This document shows positions 19,858 through 28,187 of a stretch of 64,000 bases of DNA, one piece after another. Source of the stretch: Scytonema hofmannii PCC 7110. GTDB lineage: Bacteria > Cyanobacteriota > Cyanobacteriia > Cyanobacteriales > Nostocaceae. The number at the start of each line of letters is the position of its first letter. Positions within the stretch are counted from its first letter, which is position 1. The translations under genes and the position numbers were made by a program. Location of the stretch: assembly GCF_000346485.2 (NCBI RefSeq), contig NZ_KQ976354.1:730882-794881 (forward strand). Direction: 5' to 3'. The notes under the pieces were generated by a model. The model searched no databases. It worked only from the letters and a program-made list of their open reading frames with translations, and had not been told where the DNA came from.

Positions 19858-20733
19858 ATGATTGAATCTAGAAATGAAGTGAAAATCCGCTTAGCACAGG
19901 CAGAAGATAAAGAAGCTGTACTCGCTTTTTGCGAACATACTTGGGAAGACAGGGAAGATTACATTCATCGGGTTTGGGGTAAGTGGTTAGCAGATGAAAA
20001 TGGTAAGATTTTTGTAGCTGTCATGGATAGTCAACCCGTGGCAATGATACGACTTGTCTTGATGTCGGAACGGGAAGCATGGTGGGAAGGCTTGCGGGTA
20101 GACCCCCGATATCGAAAACGCGGTTTGGTCAAGGTTTTAGAAGCATCGGTAGAAAGATATTTGGCTGAGGCAAATGTTAGTATCTCGCGCAGTGCCGTTC
20201 TTGCCAATAACGCGCTTATGAACGACATCATGGTACGGCGAGATCGTCAAAAAGTTGGTTGCTATTTTGACTACGTAGCTCCTAGTATAAATTCTTCATC
20301 CGGTCAGTTAAAAAAGTTAGAAATTTCTGATTTTGATTCTCTCAGTAAATTAATAACCATTTACCCTCACGATGAGCGAGAAGTTTGTCTGTATATCAAT
20401 CGTGGTGCCAAGTGGCAGGAACTGACAGCGCAACAGTTAACACAGCGCCTTAAATCCGGTCAAGTATGGGGTTTAAAGCAGAACGATTGTTGCCAAAGTA
20501 TGGCTATTCAAAGCTATCTCGAAGGTTCTAACAAAACCTTATGGATAGGTTTTGCTACAGGCGACAATGAAAGCTTACCGACTTTACTGCACGAGTTGCG
20601 CCAACTGGCATACTGTATGGGTTACCAAACAGTTAGCGGAATGTTCCCTCAAAACTCCTTTATACTTGATTCACTTGCAAGAGCTGGTTACCAAAAAGTT
20701 GAGTCTGAAGAGCTTTGGCTGTATGAATGGTGA
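19858..20733 (+). CDS. GNAT-family N-acetyltransferase
   Basis: A 291-residue cytoplasmic acetyltransferase. The first half is a complete GNAT domain: VKIRLAQAEDKEAVLAF, then IFVAVMDSQPVAMIRL and the acetyl-CoA pyrophosphate-loop region WWEGLRVDPRYRKRGLVKVL. The second half (about 150-291) is a degenerate GNAT-like extension ending QKVESEELWLYEW. Substrate unknown. The ATG start directly precedes the domain. It is followed within 30 bases by a convergent exoprotein remnant. Confidence 0.8.
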   Translation: MIESRNEVKIRLAQAEDKEAVLAFCEHTWEDREDYIHRVWGKWLADENGKIFVAVMDSQPVAMIRLVLMSEREAWWEGLRVDPRYRKRGLVKVLEASVERYLAEANVSISRSAVLANNALMNDIMVRRDRQKVGCYFDYVAPSINSSSGQLKKLEISDFDSLSKLITIYPHDEREVCLYINRGAKWQELTAQQLTQRLKSGQVWGLKQNDCCQSMAIQSYLEGSNKTLWIGFATGDNESLPTLLHELRQLAYCMGYQTVSGMFPQNSFILDSLARAGYQKVESEELWLYEW

Positions 20734-20759
20734 CGAATGACTTTCAATAAGTGCGATCG

Positions 20760-21470
20760 TCAATGTTTTGGACACTCCCGACTTAAGACAAGTTGCCCCG
20801 AACTCAGTCGATACACGCCCAGTGGTTCTACAATTGGATCTCCCTTTTGCCAAGGACGCGATGCATTCTCAGTTTGTACGTTACGGACATCTCCCGTGGG
20901 ATAAGATGAAACTGAGGCATCCCCAGGACGGTTGGGTAAACCGCCAGCACCCGTGATGGTGAAGCTCCCTTCAGATTTTTGATCACTGCGGGCAATGCAG
21001 CTATTGGCAATGAGGGCGTTGGTGTCAATGGGAGTTTGCGATAACTCGCTGAGGTTGTTTTGAATGGAGCTAGTATCGGGGATAAAGATATTTCCGGATG
21101 CGATCGCGCCTGTTGCGTTGACATCTACGCGATTGTTTCCATCAAGTTTTTCCAGATTGATACCTCTTGATGCAGCTTGATAGCCAGAACCAAAAAAAGC
21201 TCTTGTGTTGAGGGTAATATTGCCACCTCTGCCATCACGGGCAAAGGCGAGGATGTCGCTGTCATCAAAGGCAATGATGGAGTTAGCAGTGATGATAATA
21301 TTTCCCCCCTGGTTTTGACCACTAGCAACATCTGTTCTAATATCACTGTCATTACGCAAGCGAATGTCTTTTGCAGCGATCGCAATTTTGCCTCCTGAAG
21401 ACCGAGCAGATGTAGCTGAGATAATTCCTTTATTAACTTGCAGATTTTCACGAAGTGTTCTACAGGCGAT
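20760..21470 (-). pseudogene. C-terminal remnant of filamentous-haemagglutinin-type exoprotein
   Basis: The minus strand encodes about 235 residues ending in the family's usual tail (EPLGVYRLSSGQLVLSREC) after beta-helix repeats such as GGNIIITANSI and GRGGNITLNTRAFFG. The frame stays homologous-looking up to about 21460 (KGIISATSARSSGGKIAIAA). The expected N-terminal secretion domain and several hundred residues are missing. The stretch upstream is occupied by unrelated sequence read on the other strand. It was a two-partner-secreted surface protein and is now probably a dead fragment. Confidence 0.7.
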
Positions 21471-21471
21471 C

Positions 21472-21810
21472 GCAAAAGATGTTGAGCTTGAAGACAGTCG
21501 TGAATATACCGAACCAGTAGTAGGCGCGTGGACTTTTGAGCCTGAGCCAGAACCAGACGATTGTGAAGATGATACGGCAGATGTGCCACCTGTTCTGTTG
21601 TTGATTGAAACCTTGCAAAAAGCCTCATCCTGGCAAGAAATTTCTCTGGCTTTGAAGAACTATGGCTCGTACAAACAGCTTGCATGGGACGCATTAACAC
21701 CATTAGAGAAGAAACGAATCACAGCCCTAACCCCAACTGAAGTCAGGAAGCTAGGTGAGGCAAAGAAAGTTGGTAAAATTATCGATATATGCTTTAATGC
21801 CTGCATCTAA
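21472..21810 (+). pseudogene. Plus-strand C-terminal fragment of an unidentified protein
   Basis: The open frame from about 21472 reads as genuine protein: an acidic linker (EPEPEPDDCEDDTADVPP) and then a helical segment LLIETLQKASSWQEISLALK...LTPLEKKRITALTP. No start or N-terminal domain is present, and the frame runs back into the antisense of the exoprotein remnant, so this looks like a C-terminal piece joined at a rearrangement. Similar tails occur, from memory, on cyanobacterial plasmid-type primase/helicase proteins, but the family is not certain. Confidence 0.35.
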
Positions 21811-21993
21811 ATCTTGCAACGCTGCTTCCATACTGGGGTAACAAGATTTACCTTCGTAAACAGTACCACCATAACTGTAAGCTCTTACCCAGGACTTAAT
21901 CTGTTGATTTTCCCCAATTTCAATCCAACCAAGTTCATCCACAAAATGACACACATTTGGGTATTTTTCTTCAAAAAATTTGGACTTTGGCAT
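21751..21993 (-). CDS. Small conserved cyanobacterial hypothetical protein
   Basis: An 80-residue protein, MPKSKFFEEKYPNVCHFVDE... with GWIEIGENQQIKSWVRAYSY and a C-terminal helix SMEAALQDLDAGIKAYI. No known domain is recognised. Amino-acid use is protein-like, with aromatic residues and a regular amphipathic C-terminal helix. The ATG start is clear. Its last codons overlap the 3' end of the opposite-strand fragment. No secretion signal or membrane segment. Function unknown. Confidence 0.55.
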   Translation of the reverse strand: MPKSKFFEEKYPNVCHFVDELGWIEIGENQQIKSWVRAYSYGGTVYEGKSCYPSMEAALQDLDAGIKAYIDNFTNFLCLT

Positions 21994-22168
21994 TTGTCAA
22001 CAAGAAAATTAAATAATTATTGGAATATAAACAAGACTACCGAAAATTCTGCTACAACGTTCGCTTGTCGATTTTAATAGCGGTTTATCTCAAAATCTTA
22101 TATAGTACATAATTACTGATTAAGAACTGTTATTGCCCGTGTACTGTGTATGCAACGCCCAAAAAACA

Positions 22169-22640
22169 ATGTCTACTCTACCCAACTCCCAACAACAACC
22201 CAACGCAACTCCCAAGTACGAAACAATAACGGGAGTGGTAGAGCGCTTGACTTATTATTCTCAGGAGTCAGGTTACACTGTGGCAAGGATGAAGTGCAGT
22301 GGAATGTCAGAACTAACGACAATTACTGGTAACTTTGCTGACATTCAACCGGGTCAAACGCTGCAATTGACTGGTTTTTGGCGCGAGCACCCACAGTACG
22401 GCGCTCAATTCCAAGTCACTCAATACAAAGAAACCAAGCCTGCCACTTTAACCGGAATGGAAAAGTACTTGGGCAGTGGTCTCATCAAAGGTGTTGGTCC
22501 CGTCACTGCCAGACGCATTGTGACTCACTTTGGTTTGGAAACTCTCGACATCATTGAAAACCAAATCCATCGCCTCACGCCCGGTAAAAGGCATTGCCAA
22601 AAAAGTTATTAATTCTTAAAGAAATTGAATCAAAAATACC
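22169..22640 (+). pseudogene. N-terminal remnant of RecD2-type helicase (frameshifted)
   Basis: Starts like RecD2: ITGVVERLTYYSQESGYTVARM (OB-fold region, given in short), FWREHPQYGAQFQV and the HhH motif LGSGLIKGVGPVTARRIV. After ENQIHRL the frame shifts: the expected VKGIAKKVINS is encoded one frame over (about 22582-22615) while the original frame stops at 22612. The helicase domains (over 500 residues) are absent. A dead stub of a DNA repair helicase; the functional copy, if any, is elsewhere. Confidence 0.75.
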
Positions 22641-22907
22641 GATTTCAATGCCTTACTGGGAGAAGTTCATACCCTACAATAAGTAGTTAGGCAAAATTAT
22701 TTATGTCATTGTGAGCGAAATGAAATGTAGCGAAGCCATCTCCAAAGCCTTGCGTTCGCTTTATTTTGCTTCGCTTCATTCGCCACGCTCGATGTATATT
22801 TAATTTGGCATTAGTACTTAATTCAACGCTTAATTTGGTTGGGTTACTTAGCAAAATAGACTACTTGACTCTACCTTGAAAAAATTTTTTGTTTAGGAGA
22901 AAGAATT
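22613..22907. other. 295-base spacer containing a dispersed GCGAAGC repeat
   Basis: Contains cattgtgagcgaaatgaaatg... followed by gcgaagccatctcc and ttcgcttcattcgccacg (about 22707-22795). It resembles the widespread cyanobacterial repeat built on GAGCGGAGCGAAGCAATCTC. The end of the spacer holds the ribosome site (aggagaaag) of the next gene. Confidence 0.5.
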
Positions 22908-23501
22908 GTGTTTAACATCTATTCCCGACGTCAAATTTTGAAGGTTGGTGGAGGCACCCTTGTAGGAGCCACTGCTGTAGGAAGCTTTCCACTTATTCGT
23001 ACTCTGGCTGCTGGCAGACCTAAAACCGTACTGAGATTTCAGTTTACTATTGAGGGTGGGGAGAAAGGTTCCTTTGATTTCAACACAGCTACTGTACCCA
23101 CTGATGCACTAGGAGATTTTGGTAGAGAGTTTTCATACTTTAACGCTGTTTCTGATTTCTCTTTTTCAGGACGAGATAGGGATTTGAAAAAGGAGAATGC
23201 TGGTTGGAAAGTCGTCCCTGGTCTTAAAGCTGAATTTCTCGGTCTTCCGTCTGGAACTCCTGGAGTTCTTAGCGGTGTTAATTATCCAGATGGGTGTTCA
23301 ACAGGAACAGCCAATGCCTGTTCAATTACTGTTGCTGTTCTCTACTTAGGTAATCTCACAGAACTTCCTAAACTTTCTACTGACCCGAATGACTACCAAC
23401 TCATTGGCATTGACTTAATCGATACCACCACTGGACAGCTCAATCGTATTGATGCTATTGACAGCAAAGTCATTGCTCTACCTGACAAAGTAGGCAATTA
23501 G
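22908..23501 (+). CDS. Tat-exported protein of unknown function
   Basis: A 197-residue protein with a textbook twin-arginine signal: SRRQILKVGG followed by a hydrophobic stretch (TLVGATAVGSFPLI) and a likely cleavage after LAAG. The mature part is beta-rich (VLRFQFTIEGGEKGSFDFNT) with two Cys in the middle (YPDGCSTGTANAC) that could pair in the periplasm. No known domain recognised. The GTG start is supported by AGGAGA 8 bases upstream. Possibly a periplasmic, folded-before-export protein; function not inferable. Confidence 0.75.
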   Translation: MFNIYSRRQILKVGGGTLVGATAVGSFPLIRTLAAGRPKTVLRFQFTIEGGEKGSFDFNTATVPTDALGDFGREFSYFNAVSDFSFSGRDRDLKKENAGWKVVPGLKAEFLGLPSGTPGVLSGVNYPDGCSTGTANACSITVAVLYLGNLTELPKLSTDPNDYQLIGIDLIDTTTGQLNRIDAIDSKVIALPDKVGN

Positions 23502-23832
23502 ATTTCACCTCTAATATGCTGCAAGATATCGATTCAGGAGCGATAAGCACTCTTTCGGCTTGCGCCGAAGCGATCGCATTATTCTTTATAAAAATTCAAG
23601 ATATTTTGAAAGCTTAGTAAAAGATTCGATTGACGGACTTACATAATATATTTGATACTTTTGTGAGGAAGTTGTGAGACTCCTGTTGGTACTGAGCCGA
23701 GATAGGTGTAAAAATATGCTTCGTATACTTAGAAACTTGGTAACAATACAGTTATTGCGCGAGCGCGAGCGTACTGTTCCGTAATGCCCAACCATGCGAT
23801 GATATGACAAAGTGAATAAGTTCGTGGGAACG
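23502..23832. other. 330-base spacer
   Basis: No gene seen. A small hairpin TTCGGC-ttgc-GCCGAA (23554-23569) lies about 50 bases after the Tat-protein stop but lacks a T-run, so it is a poor terminator candidate. A second copy of the gagccgagata motif lies at 23693. Confidence 0.45.
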
Positions 23833-24088
23833 ATGTCTATTGACAAAAAGGAATTGGTAAATCGAGTCTCTAAGCGCGTTATCAAAGGAACTGGCACGGT
23901 AGAAGAAATCATTGACGCCACTATAGAAGAAATTTACGAATCCCTCAAGCAAGGTGAAAGCGTCTCAATACGAAACTTTGGCACTTTTTACGTCAGGGCT
24001 TCGCTTTGAAAACTGGGTCTTCAAATTCAATCCCGGACAAAGACTGCGTTCGTTATTTGGCTGGTCGTCTACCTACAAAGGACAATAG
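23833..24088 (+). pseudogene. Frameshifted HU-family DNA-binding protein
   Basis: The N-terminal part MSIDKKELVNRVSKRV...VEEIIDATIEEIYESL, then GESVSIRNFGTFYVR, is clear HU/IHF family. Immediately after YVR the frame hits a stop (24009). The expected tail RFENWVFKFNPGQRLRSLFG...STYKG continues in the +1 frame to a TAG at 24086-24088. One indel near 23995 therefore breaks the gene, unless it is a sequencing error or programmed shift. The tail FKFNPGQ..LFGW is typical of a cyanobacterial HU variant. The ATG was chosen over an upstream GTG. Confidence 0.72.
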
Positions 24089-24264
24089 AAGGACGCGATT
24101 AAGTGCGTCGCCTCCTGGTTGACGTGAAGTTTTACTGTGCAGTTAACACACAAGGGGCGATCGCGGTTGCACTCCAAAGGGAGCCGAATAGCGATCGCTC
24201 TGGAGTGCAGCTCCCTTCGGAGAAAAGCGCCATCATACTTCACTCAATCATCTGGAAATTGCCA

Positions 24265-24447
24265 TCAGCAAACGGATTCAACGTCAAAGCTACTACACTT
24301 GGTACAAACAACCTCAAGATCAGAATCTACCCATTCATAACCGCATCTACGACAGTGACAGAAAATGTTGTTACGGTTAGCCATTCTAATACCCGTATGC
24401 CACTCGTGTAATTGGGATTTGTTTTGAAAAGGAAAAGTATTTGACAT
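24265..24447 (-). CDS. Small zinc-ribbon protein
   Basis: A 60-residue protein with two Cys pairs, CHCRRCGYEW and CTKCSS, spaced as in a zinc ribbon (CxxC-x15-CxxC). The short N-terminus is basic/polar. No enzymatic domain. Could be a nucleic-acid-binding or partner-binding module; function unknown. The ATG start has no obvious ribosome site. Confidence that it is a real gene is moderate given its size and the decayed surroundings. Confidence 0.45.
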   Translation of the reverse strand: MSNTFPFQNKSQLHEWHTGIRMANRNNIFCHCRRCGYEWVDSDLEVVCTKCSSFDVESVC

Positions 24448-24621
24448 TTGGTGTCAAGTTAAAAACAGCAGTTCATATTATATTTTTCCAAACGGTTGTC
24501 TCAATTAAAATCAAATCAAGCTTTCATTAGTGCATTTGTACCGCTATCATGTCTATTGGCTAAGCGATCTACATCTATCTGCGTCAAGCGCTACGCGCAA
24601 TTCGTCATGCGCTCGGCGATA

Positions 24622-25563
24622 TTACTTTAGATAAACGATCGATAAATTTGACTTCTGTTTCATTTCCGTTACAGTTCTGGTAGCTGACAATTCAGCAAAA
24701 CCCGATGCCCAATCTGTATAAACTATGAGTTGACAAATCTCTATAATTATTCTTGATGAAATCATTTCATTGGGAGACTGAGAATGCAATCTAATTATAT
24801 TGGATTCAGCAAAGATTTGTGGTTGCCACTGTTTATTGGCATCTAATAAATATAGGACATACCAAAATATTTTCTCAAATAATAGCTCCATTTTTCTACT
24901 CCGTAAAAAATCCGCCACCTCTTTCACGATAAGTTTGTGCATCCTCTGGTCTATCTTAGTTCTTAAAAATTTCAACTGCTGGTTTTTGTTAGCAGCAATT
25001 AATAAATCAGTGCTGTGTTTTATAATGCGTCCTTTTTCTCCTCTTAAATTAGCCAAAAATAATTCTAAATAATCTTCAATCTGCTTTCGTTCGCTAAAGA
25101 GTTGCTGACAAGTCTGATAAATTAGTTGACGATGGCAACTTCGATCTAAATTATTTAAAACATTTGACTTAAACCTTTCTATATAGAAAAATAACTCCCT
25201 TGCCACCTTTCCACCGGGCAATAAAGGATTCTTTGCCCATAGTATTTGCCAAAACCACTGTTGTAATAACTTTAATCGCTGATTTCTAGCAGATCGTGCT
25301 CTGGTTTCAATCTCAGCAATGGAATATCGCGATACACGTAATTCGCACCCTGTAACAAGGATTGGGTTTTTGACAGCACGATGTATAAATGAGGACGCTA
25401 CTTTAACTTCTTTATTATGTACAATCCGATTGTGAGCAGCTCTTAAAACTACAGGCTCCGAGCAGACCGGACAATGGAGCCCCAGGAGCAGGTAATCTTC
25501 ATAATTACATTCAATAGCAGCAAATAACTGTCCTCCATAACGGATAGATGCAGCATATTTCAT
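24622..25563 (-). CDS. Hypothetical protein with N-terminal CPVC zinc-finger-like motif
   Basis: A 313-residue protein. The N-terminus (MKYAASIRYGGQLFAAIECN, then LHCPVCSEPVVLRAA) has a CxxC motif followed by a hydrophobic/basic stretch and later Cys72-region VTGCELRVSR, loosely reminiscent of the start of CoiA-like competence proteins. The remainder is helical and rich in Lys/Arg/Gln with no recognised catalytic motif. No signal peptide or membrane helix. It stands alone on the minus strand. Role unknown; the CoiA comparison is a weak inference. Confidence 0.6.
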   Translation of the reverse strand: MKYAASIRYGGQLFAAIECNYEDYLLLGLHCPVCSEPVVLRAAHNRIVHNKEVKVASSFIHRAVKNPILVTGCELRVSRYSIAEIETRARSARNQRLKLLQQWFWQILWAKNPLLPGGKVARELFFYIERFKSNVLNNLDRSCHRQLIYQTCQQLFSERKQIEDYLELFLANLRGEKGRIIKHSTDLLIAANKNQQLKFLRTKIDQRMHKLIVKEVADFLRSRKMELLFEKIFWYVLYLLDANKQWQPQIFAESNIIRLHSQSPNEMISSRIIIEICQLIVYTDWASGFAELSATRTVTEMKQKSNLSIVYLK

Positions 25564-26002
25564 AGACGAGAGTATTGAGTAGATTTACGCTTGTGCTGTA
25601 TTTAGAATTCCCAAAGTTTAATGATCAATTAACAAAAATACTGCTTTATGTACTCTGCGCGATCGCTGCAACTCTTACATCTAAATTATTCGATTGTTAT
25701 GCGGATGATTTGTAAAAGGGAACTCTTAACGGGGAACGGGGAACACCGGATGAGTATGGTGGGGGCTTTGGACCTAGGGCAACGCGTGCCAGTCAAAACT
25801 ATTCTCGCCTTGTTAATACCTGTTAAACACGCTTTGAGGGATTTTCTAGGCATAGTTACACGCAAAAACTACACCAATTTTAAGTGAAAAGCTAAAGTCA
25901 TGCCAAAAGCATACAAAAGTCACTTCTTCTATAAGCCTTACCTAGACTGAACTTTAAGCGTTAAACCGCGAGACTAAGAGCAGTTGAGTGGTAGAGAAAA
26001 AG
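25564..26002. other. 440-base spacer, no supported gene
   Basis: A 79-codon open frame at 25648-25887 does not resemble any family and includes gggaacggggaac repeat sequence. It is treated as non-coding. The last 40 bases precede the small membrane-protein gene. Confidence 0.5.
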
Positions 26003-26254
26003 ATGACACAATTCACAAATCAAGAAATTATTAAAGAGCGTGTACGCCAAGCACGCCAAAGTTTTAACTTAGCACTAGTCGCCACCGCTATGTCTACCTT
26101 TATCAGTTTAACTGGTGCAGGTCTCCTGCTTACAGGAAGAGCGAATGAAGGTGCAGTTACAGCTGCTAGTGGGATGACTGCTAGTGTGCGATGCGCCCAA
26201 CTTGCTAAAGATGCCAATGACAGGTTAGATAAAATTGGGCAGGCTAAGAGATGA
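26003..26254 (+). CDS. Small two-helix membrane protein (TRADD-N-associated membrane domain type)
   Basis: An 83-residue protein: amphipathic N-terminus (QEIIKERVRQARQSFNLAL), two adjacent hydrophobic helices (ALVATAMSTFISLTGAGLLL; NEGAVTAASGMTASVRC in short) and a polar tail AQLAKDANDRLDKIGQ. The pattern matches the cyanobacterial TRADD-N-associated two-TM domain, a module described in predicted bacterial conflict/signalling systems, here as a stand-alone protein. ATG chosen over an upstream GTG five codons earlier. No TRADD-N partner gene is adjacent. Function inferred only from family memory. Confidence 0.6.
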   Translation: MTQFTNQEIIKERVRQARQSFNLALVATAMSTFISLTGAGLLLTGRANEGAVTAASGMTASVRCAQLAKDANDRLDKIGQAKR

Positions 26255-26716
26255 AGGTTGAGGGGTGGTTGCGATCGCCCCTTTGCTCAAAGCGATCGCC
26301 CTACAGAAGCAGCATCGCGCTTTGTCCGTTATAGAAAAGCACAGCAGAGATTGACAAGCTCCAAGCTAAGTGAGAAGCTTTGGACAAGCGAGCCTAAAAT
26401 ATTAATTGAAAATCTGGTTCCAAGCGACTCATGGGGTATAAGTAGGGGCTAGGCGTATCCCACTAGTTTTTTATAAAAATTAACCCCTATGCAGGGTATA
26501 TATAGGTGTTTCTTAGGGTATATTAAATCTCTTAAAACGTTATACCCCACATGACACCCAACAGTGTAAGCGATAAGGCACGCTACGGGCTGAAGTCGTA
26601 TCGCGAATTTTGTGGTTCAGTCTTATTCTAACTTTTTAGGGGACGTGGAGTCAGGTTTAAGTAGAAGCGATCGCACTTGCAAAGCAGTTGCCTTTGGACT
26701 AACGCTCTTTCAATGG
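26255..26716. other. 460-base spacer with clustered GGGTATA motifs
   Basis: No gene seen. Between 26434 and 26547 there are three direct GGGTATA motifs (26434, 26494, 26516) and one inverted copy (26541-26547). Several HIP1-type GCGATCGC sites lie before them. Confidence 0.45.
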
Positions 26717-26742
26717 AAAAACCCTAGCCTTGATAGCTAGGG
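26717..26742 (-). terminator. Rho-independent terminator of the Ssl1498-type gene
   Basis: A 7-base perfect stem CCCTAGC / GCTAGGG with a 7-base loop. Read on the minus strand it is followed by TTTTT. It lies about 50 bases after the stop of the small light-harvesting-like gene. Confidence 0.75.
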
Positions 26743-26793
26743 AGAACATGAAAACCTAAATGTCGATTGAAGTTTGAAGCGAATTCACTCGTC

Positions 26794-26964
26794 TTAACCA
26801 GCTGCAAAAGCAACCAGAACTAAAGCAGCGACAAGTAATGTAGCAAACACGCCTTGGATAACATATTGACGTTGCTCCCAAATTGCAGGGTATTCAGCAA
26901 ACTGCATTTTAGTTTCGGTTGGATAGTTGTTGAGGACGCCGTCTTCATTAACAGTAGTATACAT
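26794..26964 (-). CDS. Ssl1498-family light-harvesting-like protein
   Basis: A 56-residue thylakoid-type membrane protein. The N-terminus MYTTVNEDGVLNNYP is followed by EYPAIWEQRQYVIQG and one hydrophobic helix (VFATLLVAALVLVAFAAG) at the C-terminus, the layout of cyanobacterial Ssl1498 proteins related to high-light-inducible/CAB-like proteins. A purine-rich ribosome site (aaggaaaagag) lies just before the ATG, and a strong terminator follows. Likely binds or assists pigment-protein complexes in the thylakoid membrane; exact role is not established here. Confidence 0.8.
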   Translation of the reverse strand: MYTTVNEDGVLNNYPTETKMQFAEYPAIWEQRQYVIQGVFATLLVAALVLVAFAAG

Positions 26965-27134
26965 AGCTCTTTTCCTTGTTTGTTATCTTATGTAAATAAA
27001 TATAACGATATTGTTACAAAACCTCAAGAGTGCTTGACATAGAAAAATAAATAGTATCCATAAGAGGAGCTAATAATAAGATTGTTGCGATACGGTAGTA
27101 TAGCCGTTATCCCTTGCAAGCTCGCACTCCCAAG

Positions 27135-27168
27135 AAAAAACCCCGGTAACTCTGACTAGACCGGGGTT
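27135..27168 (-). terminator. Rho-independent terminator of hsp20 gene
   Basis: A 9-base stem AACCCCGGT / ACCGGGGTT with a 12-base loop. On the minus strand it runs into TTTTTTCTTG. It lies about 40 bases after the Hsp20 stop codon. Confidence 0.8.
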
Positions 27169-27210
27169 GAATTATCTATGTGTAAGGAAATTTATCCATT
27201 AAACAGTCAA

Positions 27211-27642
27211 CTAAGCAGCTGGCTGTTCTAGATTAACTTTGACGACTTTGTTCTTTTCTTCTTCCTTCTTTGGCAGAGTCAGATTCAAAATACCGTCTTT
27301 GTATTCAGCAGTAACGTTGGTATTTTGAACTTTAACAGGCAATGGGATGACGCGCTGAAACTTACCGTAGTGGAACTCAGTCCGAGTGATGCCTTTGTCT
27401 TCAGTCTTAGTTTCAGACTTGCGATCGCCACTAATAGAAACAGTGTTTTCTGTCACTTGGATATCTAAATCTTTGGCGTCCATACCTGGAAGTTCTAGCT
27501 TGAGGTGAACTGCATTCGGAGTTTGAGTCAGTTCAGCAGCAGGAACTTTAACGAAGTCTCTTTCAAAGGGAACTCTTGTTTCTTCAAGCAGGCGTTGAAT
27601 TGCGTTTAGTTCTTTCCAGGGATTGTAACGAATGATTGTCAT
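27211..27642 (-). CDS. Small heat-shock protein, Hsp20/alpha-crystallin family
   Basis: A 143-residue ATP-independent chaperone (holdase) that protects unfolding proteins and thylakoid membranes during heat or light stress. The short N-terminal arm MTIIRYNPWKELNAIQRLLE is followed by the alpha-crystallin domain (about 40-130; VHLKLELPGMDAKDLDIQV, then YGKFQRVIPLP and the signature YKDGILNLTLPKK). Length is normal for cyanobacterial HspA. No CIRCE element was seen in the AT-rich 5' region. A strong terminator follows. Confidence 0.93.
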   Translation of the reverse strand: MTIIRYNPWKELNAIQRLLEETRVPFERDFVKVPAAELTQTPNAVHLKLELPGMDAKDLDIQVTENTVSISGDRKSETKTEDKGITRTEFHYGKFQRVIPLPVKVQNTNVTAEYKDGILNLTLPKKEEEKNKVVKVNLEQPAA

Positions 27643-28187
27643 AGGTATTATGAATAAGTAGAAATTGTGTTCTTGTTTGTTTGCTTTATGTTTTTATGAT
27701 ATGGCTAGTAAAATATTTGGATGTTCGGCTTCAACTACCATTAAATTCATAATAACCGCATAATAATTTATAACTGCACTTCTTAGGGTGCTAATCGAAT
27801 ATTTTAGTTCGGTAAACAAGACTTAAGAACATTTCATTTAAAACATTTTTATATATTTTGGAGCTTAGGAGAAAACTGTCACGAATTGAAGTTAGAAACT
27901 TGCAAGAAAATCCGTTATGGAATACGGATGGGTGCCGCGAGTGCTCGCAAGCTCGCCTTTGTAAGAGCATCATTGCACTTTAGTTCTGGGGACTAAGTAG
28001 CGATCGCCTGACCGTTCTGGCAAACTCCAGTATTATCTCTAAGCTGTTATTATACTTACTTTTGTTAAAATACTGGAGTGTAGAATTAATTAACCTGCAC
28101 CTACTTAGTTTCACCCTAACAAGCAGGGAGGCGCTGTACAAAACAGAAAAGAAATTTGTAAGTATTAATCAAGCCTAAGAGGATGTT
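27643..28187. other. 545-base spacer with an 11-base inverted repeat
   Basis: No gene supported. ACTCCAGTATT at 28024-28034 is exactly inverted at 28069-28079 with 34 AT-rich bases between, a possible regulatory site or tiny transposon remnant. The 5' part presumably holds the hsp20 promoter on the minus strand. Confidence 0.45.

Noticed and set aside
25648..25887. 79-codon open frame on the plus strand
   Set aside because: No recognisable domain, contains repeat sequence (ggggaacggggaac), no ribosome site.
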